Below are positions 53,390-64,000 of a DNA stretch of 64,000 nucleotides, in pieces. The DNA is taken from NCBI GenBank assembly GCA_047967505.1, contig CM106540.1; one strand, 5' to 3'. The translations under genes were made by a program, and so were the position numbers. The notes below the pieces were generated by a model. The model had not been told where the DNA came from. It ran no database searches and worked only from the letters and a program-made list of their open reading frames with translations. The DNA is from Dipteris shenzhenensis. Lineage: Eukaryota > Polypodiophyta > Polypodiopsida > Gleicheniales. The first letter of the stretch is position 1, and the number at the start of each line of letters is the position of its first letter.

Positions 53390-54840
53390 TGAAATGAAGA
53401 AAATGCAGGTGGAGCCTCCCTTTCAAAAGCGCTTCTACCATCACAGAGAAGAATTCCATGATTACAACCTTAGCATAATAGGAAATAATCTATGCATATT
53501 TTCTCTTCCAAATGGTTTAACCAAAGAGAAATGGTTGTTTGTGTTTGAAAATGTGATTCCAAAGTTCATCAAAAAGTGAAGTCTCATTGGCTTTGTCTTG
53601 GTTTTGCACAAGAACTAGTGTTGCTCCACTATAAGGTGTACAAGGAGCCTCCGACAAACCATGAGATTGGGATTGCCTTTGCAAAGGGGTTTGCCTTGAA
53701 ACACTACAAAGAAACATCCAATGTAGATAGACAATAAGTCATGGTTCACAATCAGCTGGGCACCGTATGCTAATGTAATGAATATGGTGGAACATCATGG
53801 CCATATAGCTAGAAATAATGGAGAGGTGGAAGCAAAGGAGGAAGGGCAAGAAGACTTCTATAGAAGTCAAGCCCTTGTGTGCCTCTTGTGCTACCATGAC
53901 CAAGCTCAGATAGATGCCATAAAACATTTGATTTCACTTGCCAAACAGTAGGTGGCAGATCTACAGGATAAGTTCATCCCACAGAGCACATGCTTAATGA
54001 GGATACAAAGTAGATGCATAATATGAACGAGGTTACATCCTCACTGCTAGCTCCATAGATAGCACAGGTACGGGGCACCCATTAAAGACTATAAAAAAAA
54101 TAGGCAAACTGCAAGGCAACTAACATAGTGAACCACTAGACGCTTACAAAACTACAATATGAAATGGAGCTTAATGAGAACTTGCTATCGCTCGTTATGC
54201 AATCATTAATCCCGACCACCAACAATGAGGAGTTAATGAGAAAACTAAAATTCACAAGGTAATATTCATTCATATTATGAGTTCTAATGCTTGGATAAGT
54301 ATTTTTCATTCATTGCTTTTTGCAAGTAATTGCTAACAAGAAATGGGCAGTTGGAAAATGTGTATTTTGAATTGCTAAGTGGTTGTTTTGGTATGGCAGT
54401 TCAATCATGAATATGAAGAGGGATAGCTCAATGAGGCAAAGATGCACCTGGATTTATGCCACTAAGAAATCTTGTATGCCATGCCATGCAATCCAAACAA
54501 CCATAAGTTGTTCCCCACCCTCTACCCCGGTAGTACTAAACAACTTTCTCTTAAGAGTTGACAAGTGCCCAATTTGTGGCCTATCATTCAAGTAGGATAT
54601 GGTGAATTTGATGCTTCCTTGTAGACACGTACACCATTTGTTCTATTTTGTACAAGTGTGCCATACTCGAGGCCACTGTGTGCATATGAATTGCTATGAG
54701 GTAGTTCCAGAACCACTAAGATCATGCTTGCGTGTTACAATGGCTAAGGCAATTTCAATTGTATCAAGCATGAATATCATGTACCAGATGTTCTTGCCCC
54801 TTTGTATTACATATCTAGAAGGGATGAGTACCTACTAATT
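53390..54840 (+). pseudogene. Decayed coding region of unknown family, Cys/His-rich C-terminus
   Basis: Forward-strand frames that look coding follow one another. They are FQKRFYHHREEFHDYNL (to 53578), then CLGFAQELVLLHYKVYKEPP (53585-53735), then ISWAPYANVMNMVEHHGHIA and ALVCLLCYHDQAQIDAIKHL (53745-53950). LTKLQYEMELNENLLSLVMQ (54145-54260) ends at AGGTAATATT, a possible splice donor, and resumes after GGCAG at 54400. The final frame has KCPICGLSFK, a TAG at 54593-54595, then LPCRHVHHLF and VCHTRGHCVHMNCYEVVPE. This is a RING- or PHD-like arrangement of Cys and His. I do not recognise the family. It could be an old host gene or an unclassified transposon protein. Confidence 0.4.
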
Positions 54841-54972
54841 ATTAGTTAGTAGTGCTTTGGCAAGCACTGGTTACATAGCAACTAGGACTAGCATTAGAGC
54901 TAGTAGACTAATACCTACATATCTCGGCAATTATAACATTAGGATAGATTTGGAGTCAAAAAGGGCCCTTTA

Positions 54973-55289
54973 TGTTACGTTAGGAAAAATCGTGGAAGTC
55001 CATAGCATAATTATGGTGAGGTGAGAAACCCAAGAGGGCTTGACAAGTCTTGCAAATTTGAAGGCCAAAAGACCTAGGGGATTCCTATGATTAGGCATTA
55101 AATGAAGGGTGCATTAGTAGGCCCAAGAGAGGGCTAAAAGAGACATGGCACCATTGGGCTTGGAGGGAGATTTGCAGAGAGAGAGCTCTCATGAAGGAGG
55201 ACACACGCAGACCAGGAGGGCACTCTATGAAATTGCCAACTAGGTGGATACATATGTCGGAGCCCTCTTGTATGGAGAGATAGGTATCA
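54973..55289 (+). repeat. Ty3/gypsy 5' LTR (317 bp)
   Basis: It starts TGTTACGTTAGG and ends AGGTATCA, one base before a tRNA-Met primer site. Its first ~135 bp match, inverted, the LTR fragment at 3430-3566, which flanks a chromodomain gypsy 3' end. It is therefore the 5' LTR, or a solo LTR with leader, of a chromovirus-type element on the forward strand. The reverse-strand frame 55091-55363 is an accident of this LTR. Confidence 0.7.
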
Positions 55290-55290
55290 T

Positions 55291-55302
55291 TGGTATCAGA
55301 TC
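55291..55302 (+). other. Primer-binding site for tRNA-iMet
   Basis: TGGTATCAGATC differs from TGGTATCAGAGC at one position. It directly follows the LTR end at 55289 with a one-base spacer. Confidence 0.75.
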
Positions 55303-55517
55303 CTTTTGGTCTGAGGACCACTCTATGTTCTTCTTCGCTGCTCATCACTTTTTCTATAGTCATTCAAGTTGCTTGGGATGGTTGATGTGCCTTTATGGTT
55401 TGTCCGTAGCGGATGCAACGCGTCCAACCATCACCGGAGCCCTTTTTCAATGTCGGAGACACTAGGGAGCTTGTCTATAAACATATCTTTATAATTAAGA
55501 CACACATGTGTATAAGC

Positions 55518-55580
55518 ATGTGTGTAGTGTAGTGGTTAGAGCACATAGATAGGTCGTGGGTTCGATTCCCATCTATAAAC
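55518..55580 (+). other. tRNA-derived SINE-like head (Pol III boxes A and B)
   Basis: Box A is TAGTGTAGTGG at 55525-55535 and box B is GGTTCGATTCC at 55559-55569; both match Pol III consensus. The D stem (GTGT with GCAC) and T stem (GTGGG with CCCAT) can pair. Only about 11 bases separate the D and T arms and the ends do not pair as an acceptor stem, so it is not a functional tRNA gene. A tRNA-related SINE or tRNA pseudogene is likely; a SINE tail was not identified. Confidence 0.5.
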
Positions 55581-55589
55581 TTTTGCTCT

Positions 55590-57184
55590 TTTCTACAATC
55601 CATTTTTCTGGCTCCTGGAGGGAGGGGTCCATGCCTCTTCAATGCTTAGGATATGACAAAGGGGATACTTATCCCCAAGGTGCCTTTATAGTGGCTACGG
55701 GGGTTGCGAGCAATATATAGGAGTTTTTTACAATTGTTTGTTGAAAGAAATAATCAAGAGCCAGGTGGAGAAGCCTCCAACGAGCATTACGTTTCATCTC
55801 ATGGGTGATGACTACTACATGCCTTAATTCTAAAATATGTAGGAGGATCCGAGATAATGTAAATGAGTACCATCTTTACTTGATGAGCTACCATTGGGTT
55901 GCCTTATGTAGTAATTCAATGTGTGGAAAATACAAAGTCATGCAATTTCTATCGGTGCTATTATCAACTCGCAGAGCTAAACAATTCATAATACCTTCAC
56001 AAGCATTTTAATTAGTGCATGATTGAGTCTTGCAAATCGGTGACAAAGAAAAAATATTTGGACATGCACATTTCCATGTGTTTCGTCGACTTGCTTATAC
56101 ACAAGAAATCTGAGCTTCCAAAAGGCGCCAGCAACCAGTAACGTAGGGTTTTTGGTTTATACAATTGAGACACCCACTCTTTCCCACTGTAAAGACCGTT
56201 GTGCTTTCTAGAGTCATCTTTCTTGCTACAAGAAATTCCATAATGGCATGATCACCTAGCACTTCTTTAACTGCTAGTATAGATGAAGATCATAGTTTTG
56301 TTAATTGTGACTATTGCAAGTTAGCCATGCTCACAGGAAGATAATAGAAACTATCACTTGGAAATGATTAGCGACCTATTGTAGAAATTGAATTCGTTCA
56401 AGGAAGAAGAGAAGAAGCCCATAGCATGACCTTCATAGAGAAGCAAGCCAAACAAAGAGGACATGTCACCAAAGGTTTGAGAGCCTTTGAAAAAGGGCCA
56501 CATCATCCATGAATAGATACTCTTCTCATGTCTAAGGTTAAAGGCCGTTTTGTCTCCCTCCCTCTCTCCAAAGTCCTCCTCCTTTGAAAGGCCTTATAAA
56601 GCCTCTTTTCCTTTCGAAAGCTCTTTCTTTTTAAGCATAGACAAATTTGAAGAAGAGCATAAAAGTTCACATGAAGGGGCTTGAAATTAAGGAAAGAAAA
56701 AGACGAGATCGAGAATCAAAGAAACGTGCATCGACTTCAAAAATATAGCCAAGGTCTTTGAGCAAATACCAGGGAAGTGTCCATTATTTTTTTTTCTCAA
56801 ATAAAGTTATTTGCTTTATATTTTTTGGAGAATTCTCATTTTTAAAATGAAAAGTCCGGAAAGAGAAGAGACGATTAGGGAGAGTGGAAAGGGCTAGAAA
56901 AGGAAAGGTGATTATGGAAGAGGAAATACATGACGAAGCGCACAATGAAATTTTAAGAGGATAATGTGGAAATGGAGGACATTGATTATGGTGACTATAA
57001 ACTAGAAACTCGAACACTAAAATTTAGAAAAGTAGTTAGATACCATTAATGATACATCTAAAACTCTAACTGAGGGCGTCAATAACTCCTTATGGCATAA
57101 TCACCGACTCCTTCTAGTCAAGTTGAGAGGTTTACTTCTCGACTTAAAGAAACCTCAAACATACTTAAGAACTTAAAACCACCA
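55590..57184. other. Probable gypsy leader/gag N-terminal region, heavily decayed
   Basis: No clear domain. Open frames are short and interrupted. The stretch lies between a gypsy 5' LTR with primer site and a gypsy gag, so it may be the leader and N-terminal gag of that element. A Glu/Lys-rich segment (KGKVIMEEEIHDEAHNEILR) near 56880-56960 could be gag. Confidence 0.35.
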
Positions 57185-58165
57185 ACTTCCAATGGGGAAT
57201 AAAAAGAACACAACAAGGATGTGATTAATACCTTCTTGCAAAAATGGTAAGACTTCCATCGACTTAGGAATACCCCTCCTGAAAATCAAGACATGGAAGT
57301 GAGTCTTTCCTTAGAAATAAGGTCTATAAATGGTGGATGAACCTCAAGGAAAATGATAGGATTCCTAGGTATTGGGTTAAATTTAAACAAGCCTTCTTAA
57401 TATACTTTTTACCTAAAAATGAGCTAGAAAGAGTGTGGGAGGTGTGGGAGTATTGTACTATGGGTAAGAGCACTCTAGTTCAGTACATAGTGAACTATAG
57501 GAAGGCAGTCCTTAAGCTGAAAGGAATCAATGAATTCCAAAATATAAAGGTTTTGTGAGAGGTCTGAAAGACACCTATAAGTTTAAGGTGAGAAGAAATT
57601 CTCCCAAATCCTTTGAAGGAGCACTTAAGTATGCCCATATATATGATGATATGACGAGGGAATCCAAAGCTGGAACTTTGAAACAAACAGGTTATGTTCC
57701 TAAGGTGAAAAATTTTTCCAATTCGAAAAGGAAGAGGAACTTCAAGAAGGAGGCTTCTCAGGCAGCACCTAAGAAACCTCAAACACAAAAATATCCTCTC
57801 CTGATTATGAAAGGGCCAAGAAAGAAAATTTTTGCTTCAAATGTTTGGGCAAAGACCATGCTGCTTGGATATGCCCTAAAAACAAACAGGCGGGAGCTAA
57901 TACCCCAAATAAACCTCCACAAAAACAAGTACATGCGGTGCAAGTGTTGCCGCTTAATGGTACTAAAAAGTACACTGAAGTAGAGGTTTATCATGAGGAA
58001 AGCACCCACATGTGTAGTCTATCATTGGCAATGTGGTAGCCCACCTTTGGTCCTCATGATTTAATGAGGATGCATGAAAAAATAAAGGGGCAAAGGGTAA
58101 GAATTATGGTCGATGATAGCATGTTGAGATATGGTGCCATGTGCACATGAATTAGAGGCTAAGGT
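57185..58165 (+). pseudogene. Ty3/gypsy gag (retrotrans_gag and CCHC knuckle), broken
   Basis: The forward frame at 57337 reads RIPRYWVKFKQAFLIYFLPK and TLVQYIVNYRKAVLKLKGIN (retrotransposon gag domain). After a shift at 57555 it continues GLKDTYKFKVRRNSPKSFEG and ALKYAHIYDDM. The zinc knuckle CFKCLGKDHAAWIC (57833-57874) has all four ligands and lies in a third frame (57845-58039), followed by a degenerate RVRIMVDDS that may be the start of protease. A single knuckle and this layout fit a chromovirus, and the LTR at 54973 may be its own. RT and integrase are absent downstream. Confidence 0.65.
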
Positions 58166-60779
58166 ATGGTATAGGAAAGAATTAAAGTAGCCACCCAACT
58201 TCATGGCATGGTAGGACATAAAGAATCAAACCTTGCCATGTACATGATGCATGACACCATCGGGGTCATGGGATAGCAACATGAGTAGGTTATCTTGTGC
58301 AAAAGGAAGGGACTCTATAAGTGAAAGATGCTCTAAGGATGTCCGTGTGGCTATTTTTGAGAGGGTGGTAGAGATGTCTAGATGGAATACTTAACCACGG
58401 TAGGCAAGAGATCGGATGAACTAGGAAGAATGAGGGGGATGGACAAGGCTTGAGATCCAAAGGTAGGAGGGACTCAGCTATAGTTTTCTCCTTTGTGATG
58501 TGCCCTACTACTTGCAAGATGCTGCTAGGTGTGACCTCCTTGGTGGTTGCTGTCTTGGATCTAGTTGATTTTGTAAAGATGGCCGAAATGCATGGCTTGG
58601 CCATAGGTTGTGAATCTAACCTAGGGTCACCTTGGCCGAATGAGCCATATTTATCATCAAAGTCATGGCATAGCTCATCAAGTACGAGGAGCTTTCTAAT
58701 CAATCCTTGTATTTGCTCGAGAGTTGTCCCCTTCCCTCTGGGATCTGGCACTATGGGTCTCCTTGTCATTGGAGTGCTTGGTGATAGTCTTCTTCCCAAG
58801 ATCTTCCATTACTTTAGGATTAGGCTACTTTGTTGTTCATCTTAGAGGTACTCACATCATCATTGATTTCATCTCCTGGCTAGTCAATGTTCTCAAAGAG
58901 GGGTTTAGCTAGAGTGGGGGGTTCTTTAGTATACACCGATTGAGCTTTTTCAATAGGCTTGGTAGTAAGATCATGATTAGTGGAACTAGAACGGGGCACT
59001 CATTTAGAAGAGTCTAGGACATGAACATAATCTAAGGAATTAAGAGGTGGTACTTGTGTAGCTAGATTGGAAGGAGGCATGGGAGCAAGCGACTGGGCTC
59101 AAGGGTAGTATAGATATCAATAAGCTTGGGAGGAGGGAGAGGTTCATGTAGTAAAGCCTGGGGTTCATCCAAGGGACCAAGTTTGTCCTTTAAAGCAAGA
59201 ATACTATATATGCCTACCAAGGTAAGAGTACTCAATTGAATTACTTGGCCAATCATTAATTATGTCTAATCATACACAAGTGAGGGACAAGTTTATAGTG
59301 CATTGGACCTTGTTGATTGCATAGAGTTGGTAATCAAAATTTCTAGAAGAACTAGAGCCAGTCAACTGCTACCCTATATAGCCTCATAGGCAAGAAATGC
59401 TTAGAAACAAAGACATGGGGAATGTTACATGTGCTTTTCTTCAACCTAATGTACTTGGACAAGAATCTAAAGAATGATTAGGTATTTGGATCCATGGTCT
59501 TGTTGATGAGGTACCCTTGGAAAGTCGAGTAGCTCTCCTCCTCGAAGCACCAGCTATTGCAATGCACACCACTTAGAATGCGTGTCATTTTAGGATGATT
59601 ATCGGATCGGCGGGTAGAAAAAATGCCTACTAGAGCAACAATTTGCTATGTCAAATGCAATGGTTGTCAAATAGGATGCTATGCTTAACCTTCCTCCCAT
59701 GGATGCTCAGTGAACAGGCAAAGCTTGTTGCACTTAGTCATAATCTTTGTTGTGTCATTGAACTCCACAAGGTGTTGAAACATGGGGAAAAGCTCTTTGA
59801 TGATGGACCAAGCATCCCTTTGGCTCAAACAGAGCTATAGCCATAACAATAGTGATAACAAAGATGATGAAAACGTTAACAAAGTACTAAAGATTGAAAT
59901 AAGGGAGTAGAGGATATAAGAGGATTAGGCACAAGAGTTGAAAATTTCCTTTTAGATTGTGTTGCCTCAATTGGAGCGATCTTTATGTCCACAAATGATA
60001 TCATCTAGTTAAGGCTTTCTTCAGAGCCTTTTCTCGACATGGCACTCCATCATGCACTCCTAGTTGATTCATTGCAAGAAATCAGGTGGATGCTTGGTAT
60101 GTCTTCACTCGACTCCCATTAAAATGCTTAGGTACCATCTAGGCTTATAGTCTATTAGCTATCCTGTGCCATTGCTAAAGACCTCAGTGAGGTTGTAAGG
60201 CTCATTCCATACAAGTTTGAGATTGGGTTTGAGTAGCCCTAGCTTGGCATTATACAACAAGATAAGCATACCTTAGTTAAGATTCTTTGAACAAAGTCTA
60301 GTAATGCCAAGCTTTGTGCTTACCACATTCAAATCAATGTGACATAACATGTCATTGATTGGAATCCTTTGTCTAGCTCATTCTCTCTCTCATGCACACA
60401 AAGATGCACATATACATGTAGATCAATTTTAAATTGCATAAGAGGCATTATTGATTATGCATAGCCCTCAACATGAGAAATCCCTTGAGCTTTCATGGAA
60501 ACTAGTTCTACTTTTAAATCTACGAGTAACTTGACCCGTCTACGATGGGCAAGCTGGACATATTTCTAGTTGGAACAACAACAGAGGTCCACCATGTGTC
60601 AGAGCTAGAAGAGTGAGAAGCCAAACATAGGCATATCCGAGCTTCTGATCAAGATTCAAAGCGTAGTCATAAAAGTAGTGCATCATGACAATAGTTGCTA
60701 TCAAGATGACGGATAGTTAGCCCTACCCCATCATCAAAAATCAAACATTGAGTCCTACACCAATAAAGAGATGCAACCA
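58166..60779. other. Region without a recognised gene; one 169-codon antisense frame
   Basis: The reverse-strand frame 58290-58799 (MGRRLSPSTPMTRRPIVPDP, then TTLEQIQGLIRKLLVLDELC) is open for 169 codons. It shows no family, and the opposite strand is also open over the same stretch. The shorter reverse frame 59062-59256 (PPPKLIDIYTTLEPS) may belong with it. They could be ORFs of an unclassified element. No LTR or RNA gene was seen in the rest. Confidence 0.3.
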
Positions 60780-60824
60780 TACAAATCATTGTGAATACCA
60801 AGGCCAACAATACCAAAGGCTCTC

Positions 60825-61896
60825 ATGGCTAGTCAACAAATTGTAGCTTCTTTAGCGACAAAGGTACATCACCTCAAGCACATCCATAAAGGGGAGTGTC
60901 ACCATGAAGATGACACCCAAGCTAAGGAAGTACCAAAAAAACCCAAGTTGCCTACTGTGAAGGTCAAACTGATGACTCCAATCAAAGTTAAGCTCCAAGA
61001 CTTCAAGGGGACTGAAGATAAAGATCCTTATTGTCACTTATAGAGTTTCATGTGATTTTTTCATATCAATGGTGTATTTACAAAGGAGTACATGAACTAC
61101 CTCCCATGAACAATGGCTAAGATAGCTCAACGCTGGTTTAGCCATTTCCTAAGGTTATTTCAAGGATTGGTAGCAAATGTTCAAGGCTTTTCTTAAGAAG
61201 TTCCACCAAAAGATCAATGAGGAGGATGTTCACACTTAACTCAATGAGTTGAAGTAGAAGGAACATGAGCCCCTTTGGGATTTTGTGCTCAAATACAGAG
61301 TTTTGGTCAACCATCACAGTACATGTCCGGATGACAAGTCGCTAACAAGCTTGGTTGAATACAATATGTACTCAAGTTGATCTCTAATCCTAAAAAATAG
61401 TCCATCCAACAAAGATGTATGAAGACTTATTGAACTGAGCTATTCCAAGAGGAAGCCCAAAAAGGAGACTGAAGCAAGCAATGAGCGGGATGCCTCATCT
61501 AAGCCTGACAATCCAAAGTCAACTTTGGAAAAGGCCTTAAAGGAAATGGGTTACCAAGAGAAACAAAGCCAAGAAGAGAAATGGTGTAACAATCATTCTA
61601 AGAAGGGAAATATGGAAGATATTTGTAGGAAAAAATACTATGGCATTTGTTCCAAATATGGGCATGATGAGTCTACTTGCTGGTATGCTAAAAAGAAGAT
61701 ACCAAAAGTGAACCAAGTGAATCCTCAGTCCAAGAAGTGTCAAAGAATAAGTAAGCACAACCACCAAAGCCCAAGTAGGGAAAAGGAAAAGGAAAACCCA
61801 AAAAAGCTAAAAATCAAGGGCCTTCACAAATTCACTATTACTTTTGTAATGGTAACCACACAAAAGCTGAATTTCCATTATGGTAGGAGCATTTGA
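60825..61896 (+). pseudogene. Gypsy gag, zinc knuckles degenerate
   Basis: It starts MASQQIVASLATKVHHLKHI; VKVKLMTPIKVKLQDFKGTE and DKDPYCHL correspond to VKFQNFKGKDDEDPYSHS of the gag at 49-51 kb. A stop follows at 61040, then a decayed gag core. The frame at 61525-61896 holds both knuckles with lost ligands: CNNHSKKGNMEDIC (61585-61626; second Cys and the His replaced) and YGICSKYGHDESTC (61639-61680; first Cys replaced by Tyr). Comparison with the intact pair at 49658-49753 shows these as decay, not a variant family. Confidence 0.7.
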
Positions 61897-62239
61897 AGTT
61901 GCTTTAAAGCAACAAGGAAAGACAAGAATTTGACCCTAGATGCCAAGCAATTTAAGTCAAGCTTTTGAGTTTAGTGATGCTCATGCAGTGACTTGTTCGA
62001 CAAATGAAGGTGGCACATCCTTACTTACGGTGATCTCAATTAGAAACATCGAAGCATATTGCCTATCGAGTCACTTATGAATTAAAAGGTAAAGAGTCCA
62101 ATAGTGGACCTACCTCCTAATTTGAGTAAGGTGCCACTAGTAGACAACTTGGAAAAGGATTTTACAAGTTAGCCTCAGGAAATCCCGAGTTTTGAAGGAG
62201 AGCCAAGTCCTAAAATGGCAAAAGCATGGGAAATTTTCT

Positions 62240-62700
62240 AAGAAATGAAGGTCAATCTCACTATAATAGAAGTGCTCCAAATTGCATCTTATCATAGAAA
62301 TTTTCTATTGCAACAACTTCAAGCTGAAGAATTAGTTGTCAACACTGTGGATTCACTGGTTACCATTCCAGTAATTGATACTCCAATGGTAGATGACCAA
62401 GTTCCAGTGATTGCTATTATAAAAAAAAAGAAAAATCTTTTAGGTGTTATTCTAGATGGTGGTTTTGGACTCAACATCATTTCTGCAGTTGTGGTGATTA
62501 TGTTGTTGAAGAAGATAAAGCCATCTCCATTTTGAGCTCAAATGGTTGATCAAAGGCCCATGGAACCTATAGAAATGCTTTCTAATGTTGTTCTTATGGT
62601 GGACTATGGTAACCACTATACAGTGAGTGTATTTGTTATTCCCATTGAAGAAAATGCATATCCTTTATTGTTAGGAAACCCTAGTTAAAAACTTCTGAGG
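62240..62700 (+). pseudogene. Gypsy aspartic protease, broken
   Basis: The frame 62245-62535 includes VPVIAIIKKKKNLLGVILDG and GFGLNIISAVVV, at the place of the retropepsin active site (VILDGGFGLNII, where D-S/T-G would be expected; here DGG). The following frame reads VDYGNHYTVSVFVIPIEENA and YPLLLGNPS before a stop. This tail matches the protease ends at 11690 and 45480 (reverse). The catalytic triad is not intact. Confidence 0.6.
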
Positions 62701-63089
62701 TGTTGCATGACTAGGCAGCTTAGTTGATGACAAATAAAACTAGAGATAGGAAAATCCAAATTCCAACCAATCCAAGTATGATATCTAAAAGTTGCAGACC
62801 TAATGCTCTAGAAGTCAAGGATTAGTTTCCATAAGATGTTCAAACTCAGCTTATGGAGATTCAAAATCTTACTAGTGTTAGAACTTGATATCTTCCCAAA
62901 GATTAAGAAAGTAAAGATTGGTGCACAATGGCCCTTTTATCCAAGTAATTTCACTAAAGATGTCATTGGGAAAAACGAAATTGCTAAACCTCAACTCACA
63001 AACACTCAGCTAGGTTCTAAATAGCTACTTCTACAGCCAACTTTGGGATCGTCATAGGAGTCCAAAAGAGTGGTCATCAGTGCTTATGT

Positions 63090-64000
63090 GGTTGATGATT
63101 ATTTGAATGAAGTTAAAAATCTGTTTATGCAGTATAAGGATGTTTTTGCATAGAGCTATATAGATTTGAAAGGGTTTCTCTAAAAATTTGCTAGGCATAT
63201 AATTCCCTTGATAGTTAATGCCAAACCCATTAGATAGTAGAGTATAGAATAAGCCCAAATTATGCTAAGCAATTCAAAGCCATCTTGGATAAGCTCATCT
63301 AAGCAGGATTCATCTATTCTATTGATAGAAGTGATTGGCTCTTTCCTATTGTGGTAGTACTTAAGAAAAATGGGAAGCTCAAAGTTTGTGTGGATTATAG
63401 GAAGTTGAGATGTACTCATTCATGGATGGCTACATTGGCTACAATTAGATTTTTATTGCACCCAAAGATAAGACTAAAGCTGCTTTTATCACTGAATGAG
63501 GTGTATATGCTACTAAGGTTATGCCTTTTCGACTGAGGAATGCATCATCTACCTTCCAAGGGCTCATGGTTAAAAACTTTAAGGATTATTTGTTTGAGTA
63601 GATTTGGATGATTTTTGTGTTTCCTTGATTTTTTTGCTCATTTGCAATATTTAAGTAAGGTCTTTGATAGGCGTAGACAAGTTGGTATGTCCCTAAACCT
63701 AGCCAAAAGTGCTTTCTATGTCTAAGTTGATGTATTGTTTGGTCACGTAATATCTAACGATGGAATTAGGAGGACTGAGTCGGGTAAGATTAAGGCTATA
63801 AAATCTATGCTTGAGCCAACTAGTTTGACTAAACTAAGATCTTTTGATGGGTTCATCAATTTCTACAAGTGTTTTATTCAGGACTTTGCTAAGATAGCTG
63901 CTCCGTTATATGAACTCACCAAGAAGAATGCAAAGTTCTAGTGGACTCCTAAGTTATCCAAGGTTTTTCATGCACTAAAGCAGAAGGTCACCAAAACATG
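63090..64000 (+). pseudogene. Gypsy reverse transcriptase, broken, truncated by the window
   Basis: Blocks in several frames: LFMQYKDVFA then a stop and SYIDLKGF (about 63120-63175), VVVLKKNGKLKVCVDYRKL (63348-63404), and MDG...TKAAFITE (first palm block, near 63425-63500). KVMPFRLRNASSTFQGLMV (about 63515-63573) and IWMIFVFP at the catalytic-loop position follow, then LFGHVISNDGIRRTESGKIK and LRSFDGFINFYKCFIQDFAK (63735-63890). APLYELTKKNAKF ends at 63941. The YXDD loop is not preserved. Confidence 0.7.

Larger units (their letters stand above)
60780..64000 (+). mobile_element. Ty3/gypsy element, double-zinc-knuckle family, running off the window
   Basis: The order is gag (60825-61896), protease (about 62240-62690), RT (63100 onward) and the start of the RNase H connection at the right edge. 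It is the same family as 10680-13790 and 43740-51110. All frames are interrupted. No 5' LTR or primer site was identified to the left. Confidence 0.75.

Noticed and set aside
55091-55363. 90-codon reverse-strand protein
   Set aside because: Lies inside a gypsy LTR and primer-site region; no family.
55518-55590. Functional tRNA gene
   Set aside because: Boxes A and B are good, but there is no room for an anticodon arm and no acceptor stem pairing.
58290-58845. Overlapping 169-codon (reverse) and 131-codon (forward) genes
   Set aside because: Both strands are open over the same stretch with no motif in either; kept only as a note on an unrecognised region.

Overview
The window looks like intergenic DNA from a large, repeat-rich land-plant nuclear genome, probably a gymnosperm. 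The evidence is layered LTR retrotransposons in varied states of decay, primer-binding sites matching plant initiator tRNA-Met, a plant L1-type LINE tail, many microsatellites and satellite-like tandem arrays, and one island of plant-gene-like GC-rich sequence. Nothing suggests bacteria, an organelle or a virus. The lineage call is inference; no species-specific marker was recognised.

Layout. Positions 1-10 kb are mostly unrecognised AT-rich DNA with a copia scrap, a chromodomain-type Ty3/gypsy 3' end with part of its LTR (reverse strand, 3430-3993) and a degenerate satellite-like array (4030-5640). A ~100-bp tandem array (9640-10135) precedes a decayed gypsy element (10680-13790) whose protease-to-RT segment is present twice. 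A truncated copia copy lies at 18990-20970. From 21.8 to 29.1 kb there are dispersed and tandem repeats, a non-autonomous-looking LTR element with a tRNA-Met primer site (about 24977-25750), and a 1.5-kb nested inverted-repeat element (26065-27587).

The best preserved mobile element is a full-length Ty1/copia element on the reverse strand at 29080-34997. It has 181-bp LTRs differing at one position, a perfect 5-bp target duplication (GAGAT), a primer site, a polypurine tract, gag and pol. It carries only two nonsense codons and one one-base shift. It is the master against which the 18990-20970 copy can be read; five stop codons in that copy are exact CAG-to-TAG changes.

The only host gene recognised is a CYP78A-type cytochrome P450 (38305-39951, forward, two exons). 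It is a pseudogene: the N-terminus has compensating frame changes, the ExxR glutamate is Gln, an in-frame TAG interrupts exon 2, and the haem-ligand cysteine has been removed by a 9-bp deletion. It is flanked by local tandem duplications, including a 0.92-kb duplication at 35375-37133.

From 41.7 to 64 kb the window is again transposon debris. It holds a LINE 3' end (41690-42920) and a reverse-strand gypsy element split by a copia remnant (gypsy at 43740-45520 and 49420 to beyond 51423; copia at 45522-49408). Further on are an unrecognised decayed coding region with a Cys/His-rich segment (53390-54840), a gypsy 5' LTR with primer site (54973-55302), a tRNA-derived SINE-like head (55518-55580), a gypsy gag (57185-58165), and a third member of the double-zinc-knuckle gypsy family running off the right edge (60780-64000). 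No intact host gene is visible, so there is no operon or pathway organisation to describe.
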